NCBI GenBank assembly: GCA_902788805.1
Contig: CADALO010000006.1
Coordinates: 62,001 to 126,000, forward strand
Reading direction: 5' to 3'
DNA: 64,000 bases
Origin: an uncultured Bacteroidota bacterium
Lineage (GTDB): Bacteria; Bacteroidota; Bacteroidia; Bacteroidales; P3
Each line of letters begins with the position of its first letter. Within the stretch, counting starts at the first letter, position 1. Both the position numbers and the translations under genes were made by a program. This document shows, in pieces, positions 38,132-48,839 of this stretch. The notes under the pieces are model-generated. The model was not told where the DNA came from. It saw only the letters and a list, made by a program, of their open reading frames with translations, and did no database searches.

Positions 38132-38946
38132 AGCTCTCTATAATAACTATCAATTACAATAATCAGACAGGATTGAAACGCACTATTGACAGCGTTATAT
38201 CACAATCATTCAGCGACTTCGAATGGATTATAATCGATGGAGGAAGTGACGATGGTAGTCGAAAAATACTCGAACAGCACTCCGACCGTATTGCTTATTG
38301 GATATCTGAGCCTGATAAAGGCATTTACAATGCTATGAATAAAGGAATCAAACAAGCAAAAGGTGACTGGTTTCTTTTCCTTAATAGTGGAGATTGGCTA
38401 TTTGACAACGACGTTTTGACTAAAGTCTTCGATTCCCCACACGATGCAGATATTATTTATGGAGATGCTATGTACCATTGGTCTGATACCCGAGGAACAC
38501 AATTGGTACAGAAGCCCGATTCGCTAAGCCTGTATTATTTCTATACAGACACACTTTGTCATCAGGCAACTTTTTACAAAAGTGAAATATTCAAGACTCA
38601 CCATTATAATGAAAACTTTCGTATTTGTTCCGACTGGGCACTATATATCCAACTATTAACCGAAGGATACAAGTTCTTACATTTGCCAATCTGCATTACC
38701 AATTTCCCACAAGACGGTATCAGTACACACCTTAACGAATCACATCTTGCTGAGAGAAGACGAGTAATCGAAGAGTATATTCCCAGCTACATTATTCCAG
38801 ACCTTGAACGGCTTCGAATCATCGACGAACGTAAGAAACATATTGCAAGCCACCGTTCCTACCAGTCAATTATGTCGCGAGCAGAAAAACGCGTCATAAG
38901 GATGGAAAAAATTGTAAGGTTAATTGAAAAGCTAAGATCTAAATGA
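38128..38946 (+). CDS. GT2-family glycosyltransferase (WcaE-like)
   Basis: 272 aa. [71 protein letters not shown]. Tandem with a second copy immediately downstream (4-bp overlap). The two share most motifs and probably arose by duplication. Confidence 0.88.
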   Translation: MKLSIITINYNNQTGLKRTIDSVISQSFSDFEWIIIDGGSDDGSRKILEQHSDRIAYWISEPDKGIYNAMNKGIKQAKGDWFLFLNSGDWLFDNDVLTKVFDSPHDADIIYGDAMYHWSDTRGTQLVQKPDSLSLYYFYTDTLCHQATFYKSEIFKTHHYNENFRICSDWALYIQLLTEGYKFLHLPICITNFPQDGISTHLNESHLAERRRVIEEYIPSYIIPDLERLRIIDERKKHIASHRSYQSIMSRAEKRVIRMEKIVRLIEKLRSK

Positions 38947-39743
38947 TACTTTCCATTATTACCATCAACCGCAACAACCTTGACGGTTTACGAAATACCC
39001 TAGAGAGTGTTATCTGCCAAACATTCACAGATTTCGAATGGATTGTCATTGATGGTGGCAGCACCGATGGTAGCCGTGAATTAATAGAGCAAAACGCAGA
39101 CCATTTTTCGTACTGGGTGTCCAAACCAGACAAAGGCATATATAACGCAATCAATAAAGGTATTGCTCACGCACAAGGCGAGTATATTCAAATACTGAAC
39201 AGTGGCGATACACTTTTTGAGGACACTACTCTCGAGAAATTGTTTTTAAACAACTTGGATGCTGACATCAACTATGGAGATGCTCTTCTCCACTATCCCG
39301 ACGGATCGACTATTGATAAACATTATCCTGATACGGTAACGCTAAACTACTTCATACACAATGTCATAAACCATCAAGCCACATTCTTTAAACGACAGGT
39401 ATTCGACGGTCATCCATACGACGAAAAATACCTAATTGCCGGAGACTGGGCTTATTGTATGGAAGCGGTATGCCGAGGTTTACGATTCCAACACATTCAT
39501 CAAACCATTGTCAATTATGACAATAACGGCATAAGTGCACAATGGAGCGAACGCCAGATAAAAGAACGGGAAAATATCCTTAACACCTATATTCCTCCGC
39601 AACTAAAACCCGACATGGAGGTACTCGACGAAATCCACAAACTACACCAACGTCGATCTACAGCAAAACTATACGACAGATGTATGCGTTTCTGCAAATG
39701 GTGGGATAAAACAATGAAAACTATTGAAAAATGGAGACAATAA
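38943..39743 (+). CDS. GT2-family glycosyltransferase (WcaE-like)
   Basis: 266 aa. LSIITINRNNLDGLRNTLES, DFEWIVIDGGSTDGSREL, KPDKGIYNAINKGIAHAQGEYIQILNSGD. Fourth full-length member of the WcaE-like set in the locus. It overlaps the next gene by 13 bp. Confidence 0.88.
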   Translation: MILSIITINRNNLDGLRNTLESVICQTFTDFEWIVIDGGSTDGSRELIEQNADHFSYWVSKPDKGIYNAINKGIAHAQGEYIQILNSGDTLFEDTTLEKLFLNNLDADINYGDALLHYPDGSTIDKHYPDTVTLNYFIHNVINHQATFFKRQVFDGHPYDEKYLIAGDWAYCMEAVCRGLRFQHIHQTIVNYDNNGISAQWSERQIKERENILNTYIPPQLKPDMEVLDEIHKLHQRRSTAKLYDRCMRFCKWWDKTMKTIEKWRQ

Positions 39744-40993
39744 AACCGATCTCTCATTCACAGTCAATTATCTTTTGGACGGTTGCCATAATAATATTGA
39801 CCCTTTACAACCTCACTCCGGCGCTTAACAGTTTTGACACGGAGTATTACATTCTTGCAGGGCAGAACTTTCTTGATGGCAAAATAGATTGTTTGCGAAC
39901 ACCGGTATACCCTCTTTTGTGCCAAGCTTTCATCAAACTGTTTGGAATCGAGGGTTTACCGACAGCGATGACCATTTTTCAGAGTCTCATTTATCTTATC
40001 TCTCTTGTTTCGCTACAACATATTACCAACTATACTATCAAGAATAAAACCATTCGGTTTATTACACTAACATTTTACATTCTTTGCATCGCTCCTGGAT
40101 GGTGTAACGAGATTTTGACCGAGTCTCTGTGTATATCTGGCTGTGTGATTATGACCGACCTCGTGCTTTCGTTTATATACAAACCAACTATTGCAAAGAA
40201 CATCGCACTTCATCTGTTTCTAATCTTACTTGTATTTCTACGGCCTACTTTCATAATCTTCTTTGCCATACTGCCAGTTTTATGGTTGTTTCATCGGACT
40301 CTATTCAAACACAAAATAATCTCATTTTCGCTGACTATAATTTGTATAGCTTGCTTTGGTGCATACTGCTATGCTTATATGAATGTGTATGGTAAATTCG
40401 GCACATCGTCTGCACTTGTCGTCAACAAGATATATGACGCTCATCGTGGTGGATTCTGGGATGCGTCTGATGTCAAATCTCCTGAAAGCAAAAAATGGAT
40501 TGATTATATTGACGAACATTATACCGGCAACTATGGCTTTTTATACCAAATATTTACAGAACATCCCGAATCGATAGTTCCTATTTCTGAAGGATGTGAC
40601 GAAATAATCCAAAGTCACAAATCCGAATGGCAAAAATACCGCATTCAACTCTTTGCTTCGAGTTGCGACAAGCGTATGCAGGCTGCAGTTAACACGCACA
40701 CGCCATTGTCATCTGTACTTTTCTTATCTTCATTGTTTCTGTCATTTCCTCTTTCATTGTTATACCTTATAATAATCCTTGCCTCAATTGCATTACTGGT
40801 TTACTTTATCATCAATAAATCAATACCTATTGGGCATTTCCTGATTATTGCCATCATTTTCGCCTATACAGTTGGAATAGTCTTAAATGCTTGTGATTCG
40901 CACGAGAGACTACTCCTACCCGTATACCCACTATTCATTGTTATGCTTGGCTCTGCCTTCGAAAAGGCAACACAATTCTTTCGTTCGAATTGA
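39731..40993 (+). CDS. GT-C-fold-like polytopic membrane protein
   Basis: 420 aa, about 10-11 hydrophobic segments. The first extracytoplasmic loop contains NSFDTEYYILAGQNFLDGKIDCLRTPVYPLLCQAF, with the acidic residue and RTP..P pattern seen in GT-C transferases (PMT/ArnT-like). Such enzymes use polyprenyl-phosphate sugars in the periplasm. A role in adding a side-branch sugar to the exported glycan is plausible. The call is by topology and loop pattern only. Confidence 0.6.
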   Translation: METIKPISHSQSIIFWTVAIIILTLYNLTPALNSFDTEYYILAGQNFLDGKIDCLRTPVYPLLCQAFIKLFGIEGLPTAMTIFQSLIYLISLVSLQHITNYTIKNKTIRFITLTFYILCIAPGWCNEILTESLCISGCVIMTDLVLSFIYKPTIAKNIALHLFLILLVFLRPTFIIFFAILPVLWLFHRTLFKHKIISFSLTIICIACFGAYCYAYMNVYGKFGTSSALVVNKIYDAHRGGFWDASDVKSPESKKWIDYIDEHYTGNYGFLYQIFTEHPESIVPISEGCDEIIQSHKSEWQKYRIQLFASSCDKRMQAAVNTHTPLSSVLFLSSLFLSFPLSLLYLIIILASIALLVYFIINKSIPIGHFLIIAIIFAYTVGIVLNACDSHERLLLPVYPLFIVMLGSAFEKATQFFRSN

Positions 40994-41096
40994 CATTAAT
41001 TGAATGATATCCTTTTAAACACGAATCACTCAAATAACTCAAATCAATACACACCAAAATACTCTACAGATTTATTCCATCTATAATCTATACCGA

Positions 41097-41972
41097 ATGG
41101 ACACAAAAAACAATACTACCACTAACACCCAGGAACAATGGACCGCGATACTTGAGCCGCGGAAAAAGTTTATGCAGTTCAACCTCAAAGAGATGTGGGA
41201 CTACCGCGACCTGTTCAGCATCTATGTGCGCCGCAACATCGTGACGGTCTACAAGCAGACGGTACTGGGCCTTGCGTGGTTCTTCATCAGCCCGATTTTC
41301 ACAACGATAATGTATATGTTCGTCTTTGGCGGACTGGCGGGTATCTCGACCGGAGGCGTGCCTCAGGCTGTATTCTACCTTAGCGGCATCCTTATGTGGA
41401 ACTACTTCAACGCCTGCTTCGGACAAAACAGCAACGTGCTGGCGGCCAATGCCGGCATATTTGGCAAGGTCTACTTTCCGCGACTGATCATCCCGCTGGC
41501 AGGAATGACGTCGTCGCTCGTGACCTTCGGTATTCAGCTGCTGCTGCTCATCGTGGTCTACGTCTATTACGTCATCACCGGTGCTCCGCTCTGCCCGCGC
41601 TGGGAGCTACTGATGTTCCCGGTCTACCTGATTCTGCTGGCGCTGACGGCTATGTCGTGGGGTATGATAATATCATCAATGACAGTCAAATACCGTGACC
41701 TGAATATGCTTGTGGGCTTTGGAATGAGTCTGCTGATGTACGCCACGCCTATCATCTACCCGATGAGTATCGCGGCCAACAAGAACTACGGTTGGGTGCT
41801 GAAACTCAACCCGCTGAGCGGCATCTTCGAGTCGTGGCGCTACTCTATCACGGGCATCGGACAGATGGACTGGATGGGGCTGCTCTACTGCACCGGCTGC
41901 CTTGTGGTGACGATGTTCATAGGCTTGCTGCTCTTCTCCAAAGCTGAGCGCAACTTCATCGACACAGTGTAA
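41097..41972 (+). CDS. wzm: Polysaccharide ABC exporter permease (Wzm type)
   Basis: 291 aa with six membrane segments of the ABC-2 class. N-terminal amphipathic segment FNLKEMWDYRDLFSIYVRRNIVTVYKQTVLGLAWFFISPIFTTIMYMFVFG is typical of O-antigen exporters (KpsM/Wzm). The C-terminus carries YATPIIYPMS and LNPLSGIFESWRYSITG. It should pair with the ATPase at 24114; the two genes are usually adjacent but here are 16 kb apart. G+C is clearly higher than in the preceding genes. Confidence 0.9.
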   Translation: MDTKNNTTTNTQEQWTAILEPRKKFMQFNLKEMWDYRDLFSIYVRRNIVTVYKQTVLGLAWFFISPIFTTIMYMFVFGGLAGISTGGVPQAVFYLSGILMWNYFNACFGQNSNVLAANAGIFGKVYFPRLIIPLAGMTSSLVTFGIQLLLLIVVYVYYVITGAPLCPRWELLMFPVYLILLALTAMSWGMIISSMTVKYRDLNMLVGFGMSLLMYATPIIYPMSIAANKNYGWVLKLNPLSGIFESWRYSITGIGQMDWMGLLYCTGCLVVTMFIGLLLFSKAERNFIDTV

Positions 41973-41989
41973 TCACATTATTTGTTTTA

Positions 41990-42153
41990 GCACGCTACAG
42001 CGTGGAAATTATACAAATTATAGACAAATTATTCATTAATATATTATTTGTGAAATTTGAATCAAATCTATGAAATTTCTCGCCAAAGGCGATAAAAACA
42101 GCTGGCACGCGATTACGTGGAAATTATTCAAATTAAAACCAAATTATACAAAT
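41990..42153. repeat. Upstream copy and left half of the 108-bp hairpin repeat family
   Basis: GCACGC-TACA-GCGTGG at about 41991-42005, A/T-rich arm, TCTCGCC-AAA-GGCGA at about 42079-42092, then CACGC..GCGATTACGTGG and the AAATTATTCAAATTA left arm. The next gene's ORF follows directly. This matches the repeat units at 42601-42940. Confidence 0.75.
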
Positions 42154-42579
42154 ATGAACCTCATTAATGAATACAACGAGAAATATCGTTTTTTTCACAA
42201 CATAACAGGTTGTGCTATGCTTGTTCATCGCAAATATAAACCAGGACTTCTTGAATCTGCCTATGAAGCGGCATTAAAATACGTTTTAGAGCAACAAGGC
42301 TATAAAGTTGAACGCCAAGTATATCTTCCTATTTTTTGGGATGATATCCAACTTGATCAAACATATCGTATGGATTTGGTAATAAACGACAATATAATTG
42401 TTGAATTAAAAGCAATTGCACATATTGACACTCCACAACGTCGTCAACTATGGAATTATATGAATCTCACCCATATACAATATGGTATGATTATTAATTT
42501 TGGAGCAGAAAGTCTTTACTCTGAATGGTACGAACGCGATGATAAAAGTGGAGAAATTGAAAAGATTAAACTTTTGTAA
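42154..42579 (+). CDS. GxxExxY protein, PD-(D/E)XK nuclease-like
   Basis: 141 aa from ATG 42154. The open frame extends to an ATG at 42070, but those 28 codons lie in the flanking hairpin repeat, so the shorter form is chosen. The name-giving motif is G31-L-L-E34-S-A-Y37. D74 with E84-x-K86 (MDLVI...IIVELKA) fits the PD-(D/E)XK nuclease core. Function of the family is unknown. The gene occupies the middle of one unit of a repeat that also occurs empty downstream, and it has no operon partner. Confidence 0.85.
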   Translation: MNLINEYNEKYRFFHNITGCAMLVHRKYKPGLLESAYEAALKYVLEQQGYKVERQVYLPIFWDDIQLDQTYRMDLVINDNIIVELKAIAHIDTPQRRQLWNYMNLTHIQYGMIINFGAESLYSEWYERDDKSGEIEKIKLL

Positions 42580-42957
42580 AATTTGAATAAAATTTGTAAA
42601 ATTTCTCGCCGCAGGCGATAAACATTCGGCACGCTATTGCGTGGAAATTATTCAAATTATACACAAATTATATAGTTTTTTTTTATAGATTTGAATCCAA
42701 TTTGTAAAATTTCTCGCCGCAGGCGATAAACATTCGGCACACTATTGCGTGGTAATAATTCAAATTATACACAAATTATATAGTTTTTTTTTATAGATTT
42801 GAATCCAATTTGTAGAATTTCTCGCCACAGGCGATAAACATTCGGCACGCTATTGCGTGGTAATTATTCAAATTATACACAAATTATATAGTTTATTTTT
42901 ATAAATTTGAATCCAATTTGTAGAATTTCTCGCCGCAGGCGATAAAAAAAAATATAA
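42580..42957. repeat. Tandem array of a 108-bp hairpin repeat (three full periods plus ends)
   Basis: The anchor ATTTCTCGCC recurs at 42601, 42709, 42817 and 42925, exactly 108 bp apart. Each unit has hairpin TCGCC-GCA-GGCGA, hairpin CACGC-TATT-GCGTG (one copy has a C-to-A type change), and A/T-rich arms AAATTATTCAAATTATA and TTTGAATCCAATTTGTAAAA that are partly complementary. The last unit ends at the ATG of the next gene. There is no coding capacity. Confidence 0.9.
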
Positions 42958-43998
42958 ATGGCAAAAAATAGACAAAACAAGCATACACGTCTTATATATG
43001 TAGATATGATGGTTGGAATGGCTATGCTGATGGTGGTGATGGGGCATTTCAGCGTCGGGTTCGAGCCGCAATGGTACCACGGCCTGCACAACTGGATATA
43101 CTCATTCCATATGCAGATGTTCCTGTTCCTCTCAGCCTTCCTTATCCGCTACACCTACAAGGGTACCAACAGCCTGAAAGAATACGGTCTGTATATCTGG
43201 CGCAAATTCAAGAAGTTCTTCCTCTGGTTCCTTGTCATCGGAATGGGTGTAGCCCTGCTGGCCTGCCTCGTCAAGGAGGCGCCATTCACAACCGACTATC
43301 TACTCCATTCGCTGTGCAACCTCCTACTCTACCCTCGCTGGAGCGAAGCTTCCTTCCTCTGGTACATCTACATCCTCTTTGGCTTTTACCTGATTTCGCC
43401 GCTCTTCTTCCGCCTGCCTCAGTGGGTACGTGTGCTGTGCTGCATCGGGGCAATGTTCCTTGCAATGCACGACGGCACCGCATTCCTGGCTACCAGCGAC
43501 TTCTGCAGCCTGACGTTCTTCTACTGCCTTGGCGTGCTCTGCGCTGAATGGATCGACGAGATAAGAGGTGTAAAAGTCTGGATGTGGGGACTTTTGGCCG
43601 TGCCATTTGTCGCTTTCAGCGCCTGGCTGTTCGGCCAAGGCGAAGCCATTGGCTTCGAATTCCCGCAGTTAGGCTGGTGGAGCCTCGTGACAGGCACCGC
43701 TGCCCTGCCCTGCTTCTACCTGCTGGCAATGGCATTTGAGAAAATGCGTCCCATAAAAGCCACATTATCCTCAATATCACGCAACTGCTATTGGATATAC
43801 CTACTGCAGATGTTCATCATCTGGGGCTGCGTACGCCTTGCGCATTCATCCATCCACACGGGAACGCTAACATTTATCCCCTTCTTTATAGTCACGACGG
43901 TACTGGCCATTGCCCTGCCAATAGCACTTTCCGAACTCGCACACAGACTCTTATGCCATAAAGGCAAAGGTACCGCTAAAGACAAAAAATCCAAATAA
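42958..43998 (+). CDS. Acyltransferase family 3 (OafA/WecH-like) membrane protein
   Basis: 346 aa, about 10 membrane segments. N-terminal RLIYVDMMVGMAMLMVVMGHFSVGF, with the conserved GH, then YSFHMQMFLFLSAFLIRYTYKG and SISRNCYWIYLLQMF. Proteins of this family move acetyl or other acyl groups onto exported sugars. It lies at the end of the glycan locus after the repeat array and is followed by a strong terminator hairpin. Its G+C is higher than the central genes and similar to the Wzm gene. Confidence 0.87.
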   Translation: MAKNRQNKHTRLIYVDMMVGMAMLMVVMGHFSVGFEPQWYHGLHNWIYSFHMQMFLFLSAFLIRYTYKGTNSLKEYGLYIWRKFKKFFLWFLVIGMGVALLACLVKEAPFTTDYLLHSLCNLLLYPRWSEASFLWYIYILFGFYLISPLFFRLPQWVRVLCCIGAMFLAMHDGTAFLATSDFCSLTFFYCLGVLCAEWIDEIRGVKVWMWGLLAVPFVAFSAWLFGQGEAIGFEFPQLGWWSLVTGTAALPCFYLLAMAFEKMRPIKATLSSISRNCYWIYLLQMFIIWGCVRLAHSSIHTGTLTFIPFFIVTTVLAIALPIALSELAHRLLCHKGKGTAKDKKSK

Positions 43999-44039
43999 GC
44001 CTGGCAACTAAAACCCTCGCGCAATAACAAAGAACAATT

Positions 44040-44073
44040 AAGGCGGCGGATTCTTACGAATCCGCCGCCTTTC
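44040..44073. terminator. Strong bidirectional terminator hairpin
   Basis: The perfect 14-bp stem AAGGCGGCGGATTC / GAATCCGCCGCCTT with loop TTAC is followed by TTCATTT on the plus strand. It lies between the convergent acyltransferase (plus) and aminotransferase (minus) genes and ends the 41-kb glycan locus. Confidence 0.9.
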
Positions 44074-44096
44074 ATTTATATCACAACGTCAGTGAT

Positions 44097-45413
44097 TTAC
44101 TCCACCGGATGGTCCTTGTGGAACTGCTCCAGACGAACCTTGAGGTCGGGGAACTGATCGCGCTGAACAAGGGCAACGCAGGCACGGATGCCCTGCTTGT
44201 GGCTACCGGTAATGTCGAGGGCAATGGCGCTGATACCATAGCGAATCAACTCGTTAAGCAGGTCTACGCCACCGAAACCCGGATAGCAGAAGGTGAAATA
44301 GAAGCCGTCGCCAATATCCTCGCCCATATCCTTGTCGTAGACAATATAGAAGCCGTTGTCGGTAAAGAGTTTCTTCATCACCTCAGCCTTCTCGCCATAC
44401 TCCTTGATGTCCTTAACAAAGTTGAAAGTACCGTCGTTGGCACCCTTAAGCATCGCTGCCATAGCATATTGCACGCTGTGGGCGGTACCGGAGCTGAGGC
44501 AATACAAAGTACCGAAAATCAAGGCGCGGCCCAGCTGCGTCTGGCTGTAGTAGCGGGCCAGGTCGGGACACTCCATATTGAACAGCGTGGGGCTGCAAAT
44601 CATCATAGCGATACGCTCGCCGGCATAACTGAATGATTTAGAACCCGAAATCATCAGTACATAGCGGTCGGTATACTTGGCAACGGTGGGCTGGAACGGA
44701 GCCTTGCCAGGCACGCTGTAGTCCTTGCGGAAGTCCATCAGAAAGTAAGCGTCGTCCTCAAGCACAACCACACCATACTTGTTGGCCATCTCACCGATAA
44801 TCTTCAGCTCGTGCTCGGTGAAGCAGAACCAAGCGGGATTGTTAGGACTACTGTAAATCAAGCAAGCAACATCGCCGTCTTTAAGTTCTTCTTCAAGTTT
44901 GTCGCGCAGCTTGTCACCACGGTATTCATATACGTCAAAGGTCTTCATCGGGATGCCCAGCACACGGCACTGCTGCTTCTGAACGGGGAAACCCGGGTCG
45001 ATGAACAGCACCTTGGTCTTCTTGGCGTCATAGCGAGTCAGCGTAAGGAAGCTGGCAAAGCCGGCCTGCATCGAACCCACGGTGGGCACGCAGCATTCTG
45101 GCGTGACGTCGATGTCAAGGAAATTCTTGACAAAACGGGCGGCCTCCTGCTTGAAATCAGCGGTACCATATATCTCGGGATAGATGCTTGCCACACCGCT
45201 GCGCAGGGCCTCGATCTGGGCCTCGACACCAACCTTGGGGGCGGGCAGGCCAGGAATGCCCATCTCCATCTTGACAAAGCGCACATCGGTCTCGCGCTCA
45301 ACGTCTTGAATCATCTTGCGCATTTCACGTATGCTGGCCTTGCCGGGGTTGCTTATCTTGTTGTTTGCGGCGATGCGGTCAATCACCTCTTTCTGAATTG
45401 GTATTTGGGTCAT
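44097..45413 (-). CDS. Class I/II PLP-dependent aminotransferase
   Basis: 438 aa. LEDDAYF supplies the cofactor-binding Asp, ISGSKSFSYAGERIAM the PLP-lysine (K259) and phosphate-binding Arg, and IYSSPNNPAW the substrate-side loop. This is the fold type I aspartate/tyrosine aminotransferase-like family. The amino acid acted on is not clear from the sequence. It is transcribed toward the glycan-locus terminator and is probably unrelated to the glycan locus. A 44-bp gap separates it from the upstream DUF4835 gene on the same strand. Confidence 0.87.
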   Translation of the reverse strand: MTQIPIQKEVIDRIAANNKISNPGKASIREMRKMIQDVERETDVRFVKMEMGIPGLPAPKVGVEAQIEALRSGVASIYPEIYGTADFKQEAARFVKNFLDIDVTPECCVPTVGSMQAGFASFLTLTRYDAKKTKVLFIDPGFPVQKQQCRVLGIPMKTFDVYEYRGDKLRDKLEEELKDGDVACLIYSSPNNPAWFCFTEHELKIIGEMANKYGVVVLEDDAYFLMDFRKDYSVPGKAPFQPTVAKYTDRYVLMISGSKSFSYAGERIAMMICSPTLFNMECPDLARYYSQTQLGRALIFGTLYCLSSGTAHSVQYAMAAMLKGANDGTFNFVKDIKEYGEKAEVMKKLFTDNGFYIVYDKDMGEDIGDGFYFTFCYPGFGGVDLLNELIRYGISAIALDITGSHKQGIRACVALVQRDQFPDLKVRLEQFHKDHPVE

Positions 45414-45457
45414 AATCTTTTATTTTAAAGTTTGTTATATATTTCCGTTTAAAGTTA

Positions 45458-46390
45458 CTATTTAATATTCCAGTCCTTCAGTTTTGTGACATTTATAGGA
45501 CTAATCTCCTTGATGATGTCGTAAATCTCCTTCTGCTCGTCAGCCGGCGCCGGAGTGAAGATAGAGACTATCTCCGCAATGTTCACGTCGAGGAACTGCG
45601 TGACCGACAGCAGGTTGGAGCGTTTCTTGTGCAGCTGCAGCAAGTAGCGCATAGCCTCAATGATGTTGCGGCGTGCCGCAGGCTGATCCTTGGTCATCAT
45701 ATCGAGCCCAAGGCGGTAATAATAATAGTAGATGCTGTGCAGCGCCTCGTATGCCGAGTTGGTGTGGTTCTCCATAAACCAGTAGCGCGACTTCTGGCTA
45801 TCGCTTGGCCCCCAGCCTTTTAGGTTGCTGTTAGCAGCCTTGGTGGTCTGCGCAATGGTGCGGGCCATATCGAAGAACGGCTCACCACCGTTTGGGCCGT
45901 AGGAGTCGAAGTAAAGCCCCAGCATAATGTAGCAATAATAGGCCAGCGTCGACGAGAGATTGTCGAAGTAAGAGTTAGGGTCGAACTCAAGCGGCTGACT
46001 CTCATTGAACGAGAACACCAAATCGTTGGCGCCTTCCATATAGTTGAAGAGACCGGTGGTGTAGTTAGAATTGTAGACAGGACGCCGCAACTGGATCGAC
46101 AGCTGGGCGGTGAAGTCGGTGGCAGACGCACGCTGCGTCAGTATGAGGTTGATAGAGCAGTCGATGCGCTCAACTTGCTCAAACTCAAGGTTTGTCCAAT
46201 GGCGGTTGTTGATAAAATCCTCGATATTGCGCTTCATCGTCTCAAAGATTTTGACGTCGCCCGACTCATATTGCTGTGTTGTGTTCTGCAGCTTCTGATA
46301 GTTAACAGTAACGCCGCAACGGAACTCCTGAGCCAGAGCCGTTGCGAAGAAAGCGCTCAATATCAGTAACATCGACAGCTTCTTCAACAT
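45458..46390 (-). CDS. DUF4835 family protein (PorD-like)
   Basis: 310 aa with signal peptide (MLKKLSMLLILSAFFATALA, cleaved before QEF). EFRCGVTVNYQKLQ, TMKRNIEDFINNRHWT, ERIDCSINLILTQR, RRPVYNSNY and LSSTLAYYCYIMLGLYFDSYGPNGGEPFF are the conserved blocks of this Bacteroidetes-specific exported family. Members are annotated as PorD and linked to type IX secretion. I recognise the family; its biochemical role is not established by sequence. A -7 box stands at 46413-46420. Confidence 0.85.
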   Translation of the reverse strand: MLKKLSMLLILSAFFATALAQEFRCGVTVNYQKLQNTTQQYESGDVKIFETMKRNIEDFINNRHWTNLEFEQVERIDCSINLILTQRASATDFTAQLSIQLRRPVYNSNYTTGLFNYMEGANDLVFSFNESQPLEFDPNSYFDNLSSTLAYYCYIMLGLYFDSYGPNGGEPFFDMARTIAQTTKAANSNLKGWGPSDSQKSRYWFMENHTNSAYEALHSIYYYYYRLGLDMMTKDQPAARRNIIEAMRYLLQLHKKRSNLLSVTQFLDVNIAEIVSIFTPAPADEQKEIYDIIKEISPINVTKLKDWNIK

Positions 46391-46412
46391 TTCAAGCCAT
46401 ATTTTCAGTCTG

Positions 46413-46420
46413 CAAAGTTA
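46413..46420 (-). promoter_or_regulatory. Bacteroidetes -7 box for the DUF4835 gene
   Basis: TAACTTTG on the minus strand matches TAnnTTTG and lies 23 bp before the start codon. No -33 TTTG at 19-21 nt spacing was found, so the call rests on the -7 element alone. Confidence 0.55.
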
Positions 46421-46522
46421 CAACTATTTTTTCAAATAACGCCCCAACTGGCGAAAATATTGTCTTCCATCCGACTTTTGACCGTTTTTTCGCCCTGTTT
46501 TCGCCATACCAACTCCGGTCGT

Positions 46523-46597
46523 TGTACAATATATGTACAATAGTTGTACAATATTTGTACGTTTACAATTGTACAAGTATTGTACAACTATTGTACA
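46523..46597. repeat. Phased TGTACA array forming a 27-bp-arm palindrome upstream of gyrB
   Basis: TGTACA occurs at 46523, 46534, 46545 (and TGTACG at 46556), then 46570, 46581 and 46592, i.e. at 11-bp steps on each side. The arms 46534-46560 and 46571-46597 are complementary at 26 of 27 positions around a 10-nt centre. It lies between the divergent DUF4835 and gyrB genes. It may bind a regulator or form a cruciform. Confidence 0.85.
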
Positions 46598-46790
46598 AGG
46601 CTGGAAATGAAACGGTTAGAAAACAGGGCTTTTTCAGCGGTATCTCAAAGGGGCAAACAGGGGGAAACAGAGTGTGCGCAAAGCACGTCAAGCAGCTGTA
46701 GCACAGCACGATAACCCCAAAATATTATTTTTCCACAAAATGTTAATAAAAATTGGTTGGAAAAAGGGGGCAAAATCGAAGATTTTTTAG

Positions 46791-46798
46791 TAATTTTG
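46791..46798 (+). promoter_or_regulatory. Bacteroidetes -7 box for gyrB
   Basis: TAATTTTG matches TAnnTTTG and lies 29 bp before the gyrB ATG. No convincing -33 TTTG is present at the usual distance. Confidence 0.6.
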
Positions 46799-46806
46799 CA
46801 AACTAA

Positions 46807-48786
<1,980 letters not shown>

Positions 48787-48833
48787 ATTGGTTTTAGGGT
48801 TTTAAGGTTTTAGAGTTTTAGGGAGAACGAGAA
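48787..48833. repeat. TTTTAGGG-type A/T-rich repeat, left flank of the four-helix-bundle gene
   Basis: GGTTTTAGGGTTTTAAGG and TTTTAGAGTTTTAGGG follow the gyrB stop. The reverse complement of this sequence resembles the array at 49206-49289 on the other side of the small gene, giving an inverted arrangement. Confidence 0.7.
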
Positions 48834-48839
48834 TCCATT

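Noticed and set aside
42601-42957. Possible CRISPR array with 108-bp period
   Set aside because: The whole 108-bp unit is repeated, with no unique spacers.
44811-45428. 205-codon plus-strand frame opposite the aminotransferase gene
   Set aside because: Shadow of the minus-strand gene, with no recognisable domain.
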